DNA of 64,000 nucleotides, from NCBI GenBank assembly GCA_009904015.1, contig WYEQ01000014.1:34615-98614 (forward strand). The letters run 5' to 3'. This document shows, in pieces, positions 17,541 to 25,892 of this stretch; the stretch's first letter is position 1, and each line of letters opens with the position of its first letter. This DNA comes from Desulfurococcales archaeon. GTDB lineage: Archaea > Thermoproteota > Thermoprotei_A > Sulfolobales > Fervidicoccaceae. The notes under the pieces are model-generated. The model had not been told where the DNA came from, ran no database searches, and worked only from the letters and a program-made list of their open reading frames with translations. Position numbers and translations under genes: made by a program.

Positions 17541-18821
17541 TTGTCAAGTCATCAGCAAAAATATGAAAAATATATTGCTGGGGTAAACAAAATATCATTA
17601 ATAGAGGCATCGTTTTTGATAATCCAGGGATACGCTGAGCTTCCACTACATGAAGGGAAAGTGCCAGCTTATCTCTTCGAGAAAATGCTTATGCTAGGTT
17701 CTCTTATAGCCAACTACATAATCGAGGTATATGGCCCCGACGAGCTTTTATCCAGGCTCTCTGACCCAGTCTGGTTCCAGGGGTTCAACAACGTTATAGG
17801 AATGGACTGGAATAGCAGTGGGTCTACAACTGTTGTTCTATATGTACTTAAAAGAGCGTTTCCACAAAGTAACTTCAATGATACTGGCTTAGCCGTTGTT
17901 GGAGGAAAAGGAAAAGATGCTATAAAGACTCCCAGGGAAGTCGAGGAGCTCAGGGGAGATATCGATAAGGAATCAATAATTAGAGCCAGTAGGCTTAGCG
18001 CCAAGATTGATGGAGTAGCGTTACAAGATGACTACCAGCTATATATTCATGGACTAGTACTATCTTCGAGCAATAAGCTACTGGTAATCCAGCAAGGCAT
18101 GAACCCTAATAATAAGCTGGCTAGAAGATACCACTTGTTGATAAATGACCCACACGCCATTACGGCTGAGAGGGATCCCCACACCGCTGTAGCGTCTATT
18201 AGTATTGCTCCGGCACTGAACCTCGTTGACCGGGGCTCGCTTGATGCTAGAAGAGCTATACTCGATATTCTGGTGTCTTCTTCGCAGGAGTCTCTTTATA
18301 GAGACATCCTTACCGTTAATAGGGTCTTGAGGGGCGTTAAGGGAATTGATGAGTTTTTGGGAAAAACAAGCGTACTTACCATAAAGAATATCGATAAGTC
18401 CCGCTGCCCCTCATACTACAGGGCAATAACTGATTTCGAGAGAGTAGCCAAGGCAGCTGCTGAGCTAAAGAAGGAATCGCCGAACAACTTTGATGAACTT
18501 CTACTCACAAGAGGAGCAGGTCCTGAGACAGTGAGGGCCCTGGCCCTCGTCTCACACTTGATATATGGATATGAACCGTCATTCAGGGACCCAACAACGC
18601 ATCCAATAGATCCATTCATCTATGCCTACGCGCATGGAGGCAAAGACAGGATGCCATACAAAATAAACGTGAGGAGAATAGAGGAGACCATAGAGTTCTT
18701 CCAGGATGTTTTAAACAACATTAAGGCTGGCAACAAGGAGAAGGAAGAAATAGCGAAGAATCTAGCTAACATGGTTAATAGATTGATAATAAAGGGGATC
18801 ATACCTAAGATCGAGAAATAA
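17541..18821 (+). CDS. DUF763 family protein
   Basis: The 426-residue protein carries hallmarks of DUF763: AELPLHEGKVPAYLFEKM near the N-terminus, FQGFNNVIGMDWNSSGSTT, KGKDAIKTPRE, and LLLTRGAGPETVRALALVSHLIYG toward the C-terminus. It also has DPTTHPIDPFIYAYAHGGKD. The family is found in many thermophiles, usually as a single gene, and its function is unknown. The GAGPETVRALAL segment resembles a helix-hairpin-helix DNA-binding motif, so nucleic-acid binding is a fair guess. The start is TTG at 17541, about 40 bases after the TtuA-type gene. Confidence 0.88.
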   Translation: MSSHQQKYEKYIAGVNKISLIEASFLIIQGYAELPLHEGKVPAYLFEKMLMLGSLIANYIIEVYGPDELLSRLSDPVWFQGFNNVIGMDWNSSGSTTVVLYVLKRAFPQSNFNDTGLAVVGGKGKDAIKTPREVEELRGDIDKESIIRASRLSAKIDGVALQDDYQLYIHGLVLSSSNKLLVIQQGMNPNNKLARRYHLLINDPHAITAERDPHTAVASISIAPALNLVDRGSLDARRAILDILVSSSQESLYRDILTVNRVLRGVKGIDEFLGKTSVLTIKNIDKSRCPSYYRAITDFERVAKAAAELKKESPNNFDELLLTRGAGPETVRALALVSHLIYGYEPSFRDPTTHPIDPFIYAYAHGGKDRMPYKINVRRIEETIEFFQDVLNNIKAGNKEKEEIAKNLANMVNRLIIKGIIPKIEK

Positions 18822-18862
18822 CAAGAAAACGAGCTTCCTCGGCATACCTTGAGTGATATTTA

Positions 18863-19879
18863 TCAAGTTTTCAGGGGAACGGCGTTCAGTACCTTTATTC
18901 TTACCTTGTCTCCAACATTTATGCTCATGGATGTATTCTTTGCGACAATTACTCCGTCGCCTATATCAACTATTACTCTCTCCATCCCATGAATAATGGC
19001 CTTGTGGAGCACTTTCCCTTCAATTTTTCCGTGCTCGTCAACCAAGGCATCCCTCGAGGATATGTATATCTTGCTTGCGCTCATCGCTTCATTCGTGAAG
19101 ACTTGGTTGAGGGGAACTTTGAATCCATTTATCACTGCGTATGAAAAATCATCATTAATGAACACCTCAGCTCTCAGCACGCTTCCGAGCCACGCAAGCG
19201 CCTCAGGCTCTATGGATAAAGGGTCTAAGAGGCTGGGAGGACCACTGTAAGATATTCTCCCCGACCATAAGTACACTATCTTGTCAGCTTTCCTGAATGC
19301 CCAGTCTAGGTCGTGAGTAACCATTACGAGGGTGAGGCCAAGCTCCTTGGCTAACCTGAGGGCCTCCTCGCTTATGCTTACTCTAACATTGTAATCCAAA
19401 TTCGACTCCATTTCATCAAGCAGGAGAGGATTGCCATTACAGACAAGTGCTCTCGCGATGGCTACTCTCTTAGCCTCACCACCGCTTAGCTGTGATGGAT
19501 ATCTGCTTGATAAATGCTCGATGGACAGCCTCTTCATAATCCATCTTACTTTTTCTGCTACAGCATCATTGTCTATTTTTCTTACCTTAAGGCAGAAAGC
19601 GACGTTGTCCCACACCTTCATGTGCATGAACAAAGCGCTTTTTTGTGGAACATACAACACGTTTCGTTTATAAGCTGGTAAGCTATTCACTCTGTTTTCA
19701 TTAAAATACACATCACCGTTATGAGGAGCAAGCCCCGCTATGACCTTTAAAAGCGTTGTCTTGCCTGAGCCGTTGGGGCCAATGACTATTGATGCCTCAC
19801 CGGGCAGGAAATCAACCGAGACGTCTCGAAGAGCGAAATTGCTCACGTTTCTAAGCGAAACCTTTACCACCATGCTCAC
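18863..19879 (-). CDS. ABC transporter ATP-binding protein with C-terminal Mop/TOBE-like domain
   Basis: The ATPase of an importer. Walker A GPNGSGKT lies at about 34-41, the signature LSGGEAKRVAIARAL near 130, and Walker B LLLDEMESNLD, in which Met-Glu replaces the common Pro-Thr. MVTHDLDWAF supplies the switch histidine. The C-terminal residues (about 285-338, ending VGDKVRIKVLNAVPLKT) look like an OB-fold Mop/TOBE domain. That domain is typical of molybdate/tungstate and some other importers and fits a regulatory anion site. Its first 29 bases overlap the end of the permease gene, so the three transport genes form an operon. The substrate is not shown directly. Confidence 0.88.
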   Translation of the reverse strand: MSMVVKVSLRNVSNFALRDVSVDFLPGEASIVIGPNGSGKTTLLKVIAGLAPHNGDVYFNENRVNSLPAYKRNVLYVPQKSALFMHMKVWDNVAFCLKVRKIDNDAVAEKVRWIMKRLSIEHLSSRYPSQLSGGEAKRVAIARALVCNGNPLLLDEMESNLDYNVRVSISEEALRLAKELGLTLVMVTHDLDWAFRKADKIVYLWSGRISYSGPPSLLDPLSIEPEALAWLGSVLRAEVFINDDFSYAVINGFKVPLNQVFTNEAMSASKIYISSRDALVDEHGKIEGKVLHKAIIHGMERVIVDIGDGVIVAKNTSMSINVGDKVRIKVLNAVPLKT

Positions 19880-20618
19880 CTAGCCAATTAGTTACAACCT
19901 TCTTCTCCAAGCTGTCCACAAGCTCAATAATAGCTATCATAACCAATGAAAACACCATTATCGTGGAGAGAACGTGTCGAACATCAATAACCAAGGAATA
20001 CATAAGTAACAGGTGGCCAAGCCCAGATGAGAGGGCCACCATCTCAACCACGATGGTTGTTTTCCACACCATGATTATCTCTGTCTTTATAATTGGAAAA
20101 AGCTTTAGCAAAGACACGGGGAGAACTATCCTCCTCAAGACTTCCCATGGAGATGCCCCGAGGGTAAACGCTACCTCTACTTGGTCTTGGTCGATCGTCC
20201 TGCTCGCGTTTATCATGCCATAAAGAATAGGTGGAAAGCTACACATGAAGACAGCTGTTATGGGAAGCTTGAACGAGTCCAGCCCTACCCACAGAATCAA
20301 GAGGGGGATCCATGCGACGGATGGGATAACGAAGAAGATGGTTGCTATTGGCTGGACGTAGTCAGATAGCCTTAAACCAACGAAGAAGAGCCCAAGCAAT
20401 ATGCCCGTTATTGTCCCAATAACGAATCCGAATGTCGCTCTGACCAGGGTTAACCATAGGTTATCCAAAACGCTATATAGGTATTCTGGGTCCATGAACG
20501 AGGAGGCTACGCGGCTGAATGGTGGAAATAAATATGCAGGATACGCATTAGAGCGCCCGATGGCTTCCCAAACAGCAATAAAGAAAATGAAGGAGACTAG
20601 GATCTTCTTGAGCTTCAA
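19851..20618 (-). CDS. ABC transporter permease, NitT/TauT-like
   Basis: The 255 residues have about six transmembrane helices and the cytoplasmic EAA loop GASPWEVLRRIVLPVSLL, where the ATPase docks. The sequence is of the SsuC/TauC type, importers of sulfonates, nitrate, thiamin precursors and similar molecules. It lies between the substrate-binding protein (one base apart) and the ATPase (overlapping), in the usual order SBP, permease, ATPase. The Mop-like domain on the ATPase and the divergent modD-like gene suggest an oxyanion or metal-related substrate, but the permease alone does not settle that. Confidence 0.9.
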   Translation of the reverse strand: MKLKKILVSFIFFIAVWEAIGRSNAYPAYLFPPFSRVASSFMDPEYLYSVLDNLWLTLVRATFGFVIGTITGILLGLFFVGLRLSDYVQPIATIFFVIPSVAWIPLLILWVGLDSFKLPITAVFMCSFPPILYGMINASRTIDQDQVEVAFTLGASPWEVLRRIVLPVSLLKLFPIIKTEIIMVWKTTIVVEMVALSSGLGHLLLMYSLVIDVRHVLSTIMVFSLVMIAIIELVDSLEKKVVTNWLGEHGGKGFA

Positions 20619-21557
20619 CTAGCCTTGCACCCTCGCCACAAGAGATTGCGCATCGTAGTGGTTCTTGATAACTTGCTTTGAGTAAGCGAAATCTATGTAG
20701 CTCTGTATTTGATGTATATCGATGGTCGTGTTCCACTGTATGCTTTGAATAGCCTTCTGTGCTACGCTTATGCTTACTCCTAGTTGAGAGGCGGTGGCCG
20801 CTATAGCTCTTGATGGGTCTCTCTCTATTTCATGAACCTTTTCCTCAACTATTTTTAACACTGTTTTAACAACCTCTGGATTGCCCTCAAGGTAGTCGGC
20901 CCTAACGAATATGTAGCTCCCTGGCATATCAGGCCACGCCTCACTGCTCTCTAGAAGTATTCTTAGGCCATTGGATTCGGCTACCTCGGGGTATGGCTTT
21001 GGCAGTATAGCTACTTTTATTGAGCCACTAGTCAATCCCGCGAGAATTTCCTGCGGAGGCATGGACTTAATCTCAGAGAACTTAATATTATATTTATCCT
21101 GGATGAGAAGGGCGAGGAAGTACGACTGTGTGCCCGGGCCTGGCGTGTATATGGGTTTGCCGTTTAGGTCCTCCAAGCTACGTATCTCGGTAGGGTTAAC
21201 AACCAGCGCAAAGCCACCATCATGAATCTTGCCCACGATCTTCACTGGTATGCCTTGGTCTATCATAATCAATATAGGGCCTAGGCACGCTTGGCCCATA
21301 ACGATGTCTCCCCTAGCAACTGCAGCCGCTAGCTCCATCCCCGTCTTGAACTTCATTACCTTAGTGACGTTTATGCCATTCTTTTCGAAAGAATCATCTT
21401 CGAGGAGCTCCCAGAAAGGGGTAGCATGGGCATTGAACTCCACGCCGAGCGATACGTTTCCTTTGAAAGAGGGCTTCTCCAGGAAGTACATCGATGTGAC
21501 TACAATGATTAGTGCAACAACCATAATTATGAACAGAGTCCTACTGGATGCTTTCAT
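20619..21557 (-). CDS. ABC transporter substrate-binding protein, SsuA/TauA/NMT1-like
   Basis: The 312 residues start with a single hydrophobic helix (about residues 9-25) that anchors the protein outside the membrane. No lipobox cysteine is visible. The fold is the NMT1/SsuA type: SLGVEFNAHATPFWELLEDD, VKFKTGMELAAAVARGDIVMGQ as the canonical ligand-probing segment, and SLEDLNGKPIYTPGPGTQSYFLALL. It is the first gene of the transporter operon, about 160 bases from the divergent modD-like gene. Homologues bind sulfonates, nitrate, bicarbonate or pyrimidine precursors, so the ligand is open. Confidence 0.87.
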   Translation of the reverse strand: MKASSRTLFIIMVVALIIVVTSMYFLEKPSFKGNVSLGVEFNAHATPFWELLEDDSFEKNGINVTKVMKFKTGMELAAAVARGDIVMGQACLGPILIMIDQGIPVKIVGKIHDGGFALVVNPTEIRSLEDLNGKPIYTPGPGTQSYFLALLIQDKYNIKFSEIKSMPPQEILAGLTSGSIKVAILPKPYPEVAESNGLRILLESSEAWPDMPGSYIFVRADYLEGNPEVVKTVLKIVEEKVHEIERDPSRAIAATASQLGVSISVAQKAIQSIQWNTTIDIHQIQSYIDFAYSKQVIKNHYDAQSLVARVQG

Positions 21558-21595
21558 TCAAACCAGCCCTCGTAGTTAAGCGTCTTTTGTTTTAA

Positions 21596-21613
21596 GTAAA
21601 TTATATTATTTAC
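21596..21613. promoter_or_regulatory. AT-rich inverted repeat GTAAAT-N6-ATTTAC in a divergent promoter region
   Basis: GTAAAT at 21596-21601 and ATTTAC at 21608-21613 form a 6-bp inverted repeat around TATATT. A further GTAAAC lies at about 21630. The site is in the 160-base region between the transporter operon and the modD-like gene, close to where TATA boxes of both would lie. It could be an operator, but the base composition makes a chance repeat possible. Confidence 0.3.
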
Positions 21614-21718
21614 ATTTATATAAGTTGATGTAAACTAATTTGTTAACACTAAATCAACATTAAAATTTGGTACTGGTATATTTTTAAATGTACTGTGACT
21701 ATTCGGGAGTGAAAAAAT

Positions 21719-22564
21719 ATGGGCATAATCATCAGCAACTCTGTTCTCGAGAGAATTCTGAGGGAAGATGTGCATTATATCGATTTAACTACTTACTCCT
21801 TGGGCATAGACGACTTGATGAGCGTAGCTAGAGTTTATTTTAGAGAGCCGGGAATAGCTGCTTGCATAGAGGAAGCAGCGAGAATATATGAGCTAGCGGG
21901 AGCGCGGGCTGAGCCTCTCGTCAGAAGCGGTGAAGAGGTGAAGAGAAACCAGCTTGTCCTGGAGGCAAGGGGGAAAGCCTCATCACTTCACTTGGCATGG
22001 AGAGCTTCGCAGACCATGCTATCATACATGAGCGGGGTCGCGACATATACTCATATGATGATTGGTAAGGCAAGAAGGATCAATCCAAGTGTGGTTATAG
22101 CGACAACAAGGCAGACTCCTCCGGGAGCAAGGGAGCTCTACTTCAAGGCAGTGATTTCCGGCGGAGGAGTTATCCATAGGCAGTCCCTCTCTGATTCTAT
22201 ACTGATATTCAATAATCATCTTGTCTTCTTTGAGGAACCAAGGGTGAAGAATGCTGTTCAGATGGCTGTTTCCCGATCGGGGGGGAGAGGTGTGGGCGTT
22301 GAGGTTAGCTCGCTGGATGAGGCTATCGATGCCCTAAGCGCTGGTGCTTACTACATCCAGTTCGATAGAGCGGAGCCAGAGAGCCTGTCCCTATGGGTTA
22401 AAGAGCTGAGAAAGCGCTTCCCACAAGCCATCATAGGAGTAGCGGGGGGCATAATGCTTGAAAACGTTGAAAAGTACGCATCAACGGGGGTGGACTTAAT
22501 CGTTACATCCGCACCGTATAGGAGCAGGCCAGTAGACATAACAACGAAAATGGAGAAGGCCTAG
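21719..22564 (+). CDS. ModD-like quinolinate phosphoribosyltransferase homologue
   Basis: The 281 residues follow the NadC fold: ILREDVHYIDLTTYSLGI at the N-terminus, LEARGKASSLHLAWRASQTMLSYMSGVAT, ATTRQTPPGARELYFKAVISGG, then VEVSSLDEAIDALSAGAYYIQFD and GIMLENVEKYASTGVDLIVTSAPY. The pattern, especially KAVISGGGVIHR and the ending TSAPYRSRPVDI, fits ModD. ModD is a NadC paralogue found beside molybdate transport genes, and its reaction is unproven. Here it is divergent from an ABC operon whose ATPase has a Mop-like domain. True NadC is less likely but not excluded; no nadA or nadB lies nearby. Confidence 0.75.
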   Translation: MGIIISNSVLERILREDVHYIDLTTYSLGIDDLMSVARVYFREPGIAACIEEAARIYELAGARAEPLVRSGEEVKRNQLVLEARGKASSLHLAWRASQTMLSYMSGVATYTHMMIGKARRINPSVVIATTRQTPPGARELYFKAVISGGGVIHRQSLSDSILIFNNHLVFFEEPRVKNAVQMAVSRSGGRGVGVEVSSLDEAIDALSAGAYYIQFDRAEPESLSLWVKELRKRFPQAIIGVAGGIMLENVEKYASTGVDLIVTSAPYRSRPVDITTKMEKA

Positions 22565-22667
22565 AAAGATTGACTTATACCGCAAGCACTAATAAAACAA
22601 GCTACGTTTTATACGATGGTATTAAATACATGCTTTATGTTTTTTTGAATATGAGGTGATAGTTGCG

Positions 22668-23177
22668 TTGAAGAAAATTCTATTTATCGTGGGATCGGAA
22701 TTCGAGGACCTAGAGCTATTCGCTCCTATGTACAGGCTGGTGGAGGAGGAACACGTTGTGGTCGTAGCCTCGCCGCCTGGAGGTGTGGTCACAGGCAAGC
22801 ATGGCTACTCCATAAGCACTGTTAAATTAAGCGATGTAAGACCAAGCGAATATGATGCACTCGTGCTACCAGGCGGAAGAGGGCCAGAGAGAGTAAGGGT
22901 TCAAGCAAGAGAAGAAGCCGTGAGAGTAATAAGAGAAATCATGGACACGGGGAAGCCCGTAGCAGCTATATGCCATGGTCCACAGTTACTGATATCTGCC
23001 GATAGAGTAAGGGGACGGAGGCTAACAAGCTACCCGGGCATAGCTGAGGATATCATTAACGCTGGGGGAACGTGGGTTGATCAGCCAGTGGTCGTGGATA
23101 AGAACCTTGTGACCTCTCGGATACCTGATGATATACCTTACATGATGAGGGAGTTCATCAAGCTTCTCAGGATATAG
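22668..23177 (+). CDS. DJ-1/PfpI family protein
   Basis: The 169-residue protein has the PfpI nucleophile elbow AAICHGPQLL, with Cys followed by His, and the N-terminal FEDLE glutamate that forms the active site. Family members have been described as intracellular proteases, deglycases or glyoxalases, and the physiological activity is debated. TTG at 22668 is chosen because a good GAGGTGAT ribosome-binding sequence lies eight bases upstream and KKILFIVGSEFEDLE is the usual N-terminus. GTG at 22656 overlaps that site. The decayed TnpB relic begins about 85 bases downstream. Confidence 0.88.
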   Translation: MKKILFIVGSEFEDLELFAPMYRLVEEEHVVVVASPPGGVVTGKHGYSISTVKLSDVRPSEYDALVLPGGRGPERVRVQAREEAVRVIREIMDTGKPVAAICHGPQLLISADRVRGRRLTSYPGIAEDIINAGGTWVDQPVVVDKNLVTSRIPDDIPYMMREFIKLLRI

Positions 23178-23261
23178 ATATCGAGATACTGAGCTCCTAA
23201 AAAACATCAGCCTTCATAGGTTGACACAAACCAAACTTTTTTGCCCTACGGGACATAGAGT

Positions 23262-23612
23262 TGGGCTAATTATTCTAAGCTATAGAAAACTGGAATATTG
23301 AATTGACTGGCAACGCGAGAAACAAGGAGTATGGCTAATCATCGTTGAACCAAGAGGGACATCATCAATATGCGCGAAATGCATTGCGAAATGAAAGAGC
23401 CCGGATATAGAGTGCTCAAGTGCCCCCAGATACGGGTTCTAGGCTGATAAAAATGCTGTGGCAGTAATGAACATCGAGATGAAGGCCCTATTCATGATGG
23501 AGGGGAAATCTCTAGCCGCCCAACTGCCCCTCAAATGACAGATGTAGACCCGAACAGACGAGGGGAACCAGCGAACCGCCTAAAATAATACCCTCACTCT
23601 TCAGGGGGTCAG
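23262..23612 (+). pseudogene. Decayed IS605-type tnpB 3' end with right end, copy F
   Basis: Translation in shifting frames gives GVWLIIVEPRGTSSICAKC, then EMKEPGYRVLKCP, then GF-stop-ADKNAVAVMNIEMKAL. This is the TnpB zinc finger followed by the third RuvC acidic motif. Three of four zinc cysteines remain (CAKC and LKCP); the fourth is lost, and at least four stops or frameshifts are present. Downstream come SLAAQLPLK, stops, and the family right end finishing in GGGGGTCAG at about 23612. The N-terminal half is gone and I see no clear left end. About 35 bases follow before tRNA-Arg. Confidence 0.8.
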
Positions 23613-23651
23613 CCTTAAACTAAAAAACTAACTTAAACACAAGCCGAGAAG

Positions 23652-23726
23652 TGGGCCCGCGGGGATTTGAACCCCGGACCCCCGGCTCCGAAGGCCGGTG
23701 CCCTATCCTGGCTGGGCTACGGGCCC
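23652..23726 (-). tRNA. tRNA-Arg (anticodon TCG)
   Basis: The minus strand folds as a 75-nt cloverleaf. The acceptor is GGGCCCG/CGGGCCC, the anticodon stem CCGGC/GCCGG with loop CTTCGGA, and the T arm CGGGG-TTCAAAT-CCCCG. The discriminator is A. The loop gives anticodon TCG, reading CGA arginine codons. No intron. The 3' CCA is not encoded, so the CCA-adding enzyme in this window is needed. The 5' base coincides with the last base of the TAG stop of the upstream DgcN-like gene. Confidence 0.96.
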
Positions 23727-24844
23727 TAATTACTTGATTCTTTGTCTCCCAATATTTCCTTTATTATGTCATTAACTCCGTTTCTGAGGGGATCCACGGC
23801 TGGTATTTGGAGAACGCGTTTGTAGTGGTCTATTGTTTTCTGTGCTTCCTGGATTGACATCTTTGATGTGTTCAGGGTTATGCCCGCTAGCTTTGCGTTT
23901 TGGTATGGATTCAGTGCTTTTAGGTAGAGCAGCTCGTGCTCTGGGGGCGGAACGACTAGGGGCTTGGCTGCGTGGTGGAATGAGGCTCTGTAAACCCTTG
24001 TTGGGTCATGGGCAATTACTATGTGTGTTGGCGAGGCTCCGCGAAGGATTCCCAGGGATACGTGGCCATATGCCTCATGAGTTATGGCTGCCTGCCCCTC
24101 AATAACAGCTGCTCTGCACCCCTCATCGTATAGCTCGATGAGCACCTTCTCTAGAGCTCCTGCCACGAAGTCGCTTGGAACAGCGTCGAGAACAAGGCCT
24201 TTGGCACCCAACATTAGCATTGTCTGGCCAGTCCCAACCATACATGCGTTGTTTCTGGCTTTGGATAGCTCTTGGTAAATAGTGTATGTAGCAATGTTCT
24301 TACCCGCCTCGCAGTCTGTGCCGGCGATAAGAACCCTTATCATGTCCTTAAGCATGAGGACGCTTCCATCCCAAACCCTGAAGTAGCTCTTATTCGGCTT
24401 CCTGACATCCACGAGCTTTACGCCATGCCTGCTGGCAAGCTCAGCTAAGTAGGTATCATCGGATAAAAACTGGTGAAGACCACTGTATATGTCTAGGCCC
24501 CCCTTGATAGCATCAATAACAAATTTCCTCCAAGCATCTGGGAGCTTGCCTCCAACAGGCGCAGCCCCGATTAGCAAAGCCTCCGCTCCAAGCCTAATCG
24601 CCTCATCGATGCTGGATATTATTGGGATCTCTCTTCTCCCAATCCCTAGGACCTCGCCAGCATCCCTTCCAGAATGGCGAGAGTCAATCACGCCTACCAA
24701 GTCCCAGAGAAGACCGCCATTGAAAATCACTAGGTCATGAGCTGTCTTTCCCATCTCCTCGCCAAATGCACCTTCAGCCAGAACAGCCGCTTTTCTCCTC
24801 CCTTGATGATAAATCATTGGCAAGCCTCTTTTCGCCTCTAGCAC
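23726..24844 (-). CDS. DUF1611 family protein, DgcN-like (putative D-glutamate N-acetyltransferase)
   Basis: The 372 residues match DUF1611. A Rossmann-like N-terminal domain has FGGLLWDLVGVIDSRHSGRDAGEVLG-like segments and a SIDEAIRLGAEALLIG stretch. The C-terminal P-loop NTPase-like domain has IAGTDCEAGKNIATYTIYQEL and IEGQAAITHEAYGHVSLGILRG. The bacterial member DgcN is reported to act in D-glutamate catabolism. The archaeal role is inferred by similarity only; the usual partner epimerase gene is not adjacent. The stop codon TAG ends at the first base of tRNA-Arg on the same strand. Confidence 0.8.
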   Translation of the reverse strand: MLEAKRGLPMIYHQGRRKAAVLAEGAFGEEMGKTAHDLVIFNGGLLWDLVGVIDSRHSGRDAGEVLGIGRREIPIISSIDEAIRLGAEALLIGAAPVGGKLPDAWRKFVIDAIKGGLDIYSGLHQFLSDDTYLAELASRHGVKLVDVRKPNKSYFRVWDGSVLMLKDMIRVLIAGTDCEAGKNIATYTIYQELSKARNNACMVGTGQTMLMLGAKGLVLDAVPSDFVAGALEKVLIELYDEGCRAAVIEGQAAITHEAYGHVSLGILRGASPTHIVIAHDPTRVYRASFHHAAKPLVVPPPEHELLYLKALNPYQNAKLAGITLNTSKMSIQEAQKTIDHYKRVLQIPAVDPLRNGVNDIIKEILGDKESSN

Positions 24845-24920
24845 AATAATTATAATTTATGTCTTCGGGAAACAGAATATAACTTAGTTGTTCCACCCAG
24901 GATTAGAGCTGAGAAGCGCT

Positions 24921-25892
24921 CTAGACCAGCTCCTCAAGCACTGTTAGCTGAATTCTCCCAGCGGAGAACCCGAACATCTCCTTGATTATAAGCACGCTTA
25001 GCTGAGGAGGAATTATGCCTAGATTGGTGATGAAGGCCGTGATAAGCTCGGGCGGCGTGAAATCGAATGCCGGGTTAAGAACCTCCACCCCAAGCCTCCT
25101 CAGCTCATCAGCTAGGCCTCCCGGATATATATCCAGGACTTCGCTAGCTGAACGGAATTCTATAACTACCTCTCCTCCCTCCAGGCTCGCTGGGCTGAAC
25201 TTGATGAACTCGGCCGCGGAGTAGAAAGGTATCCCGGCCTCCCATGCGGCCAGGGCAAGATGGCTTGTGCCAACCTTGTTTACGAGGTACCCATCACTCG
25301 TTATGGTATCAGCGCCCACAATCACTATGTTAGCATTCTTAATGAAGTGCCTCACCGCTGAGTCAGGAACATGTGTGACCTTCACGCCATTCTTCGCTAT
25401 CTCCCTGAGCGTTATCCTCCCCTGGAATAGCGGTCGCGTCTCCGTGTTTATGACCTCAACTCTCTTGCCTTCCCTGAAAGCCTGCAGTATTATATCAACA
25501 ACGGCTGTGCTGTGACAATGAGTGAAAACAACGTACTCGTCCTGTATAAGCTTGGAGCCATACTCCATTATTCTCCTGTGAGACTCATCAACCATTCTGA
25601 TAAACTCATCACTAGACCTAATAGCCGTCTCCCTGGCCTCGCTTACAGACGAGCTCAACGTCCTGTTCAGTACATAGTAAACAGCGTTGGGCAAGGACAC
25701 AGCCGTTGGCCTTGTCTGCAAAAGTAGGTTCGCGACCTTTGTTATATATGGCTTAAAGCCGCTGGCATCCCCAGAGTATCTCTCCGCTGCAATCCTTAAT
25801 GCTTGTGCGGCTGATTTAGCGATTAGGCTTGCCCCTCTAATCCTCATGGTTTTTATTCCATCAGCTATTTCCAATACTTCCTTTGGAATCAT
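24921..25892 (-). CDS. Ribose 1,5-bisphosphate isomerase (eIF2B-like fold)
   Basis: Converts ribose 1,5-bisphosphate to ribulose 1,5-bisphosphate in the archaeal AMP/nucleoside degradation route. The 323 residues carry RGASLIAKSAAQAL, FTHCHSTAVVDI with Cys126, TETRPLFQGR, THVPDSAV and IVGADTITSDGYLVNKVGTSHLALAA with Asp195. Cys126 and Asp195 have the same 69-residue spacing as the catalytic Cys135 and Asp204 I recall for the Thermococcus enzyme, so an active isomerase is likely. It overlaps an upstream eIF2B-family paralogue by four bases. No RuBisCO or AMP phosphorylase gene lies in the window. Confidence 0.86.
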   Translation of the reverse strand: MIPKEVLEIADGIKTMRIRGASLIAKSAAQALRIAAERYSGDASGFKPYITKVANLLLQTRPTAVSLPNAVYYVLNRTLSSSVSEARETAIRSSDEFIRMVDESHRRIMEYGSKLIQDEYVVFTHCHSTAVVDIILQAFREGKRVEVINTETRPLFQGRITLREIAKNGVKVTHVPDSAVRHFIKNANIVIVGADTITSDGYLVNKVGTSHLALAAWEAGIPFYSAAEFIKFSPASLEGGEVVIEFRSASEVLDIYPGGLADELRRLGVEVLNPAFDFTPPELITAFITNLGIIPPQLSVLIIKEMFGFSAGRIQLTVLEELV

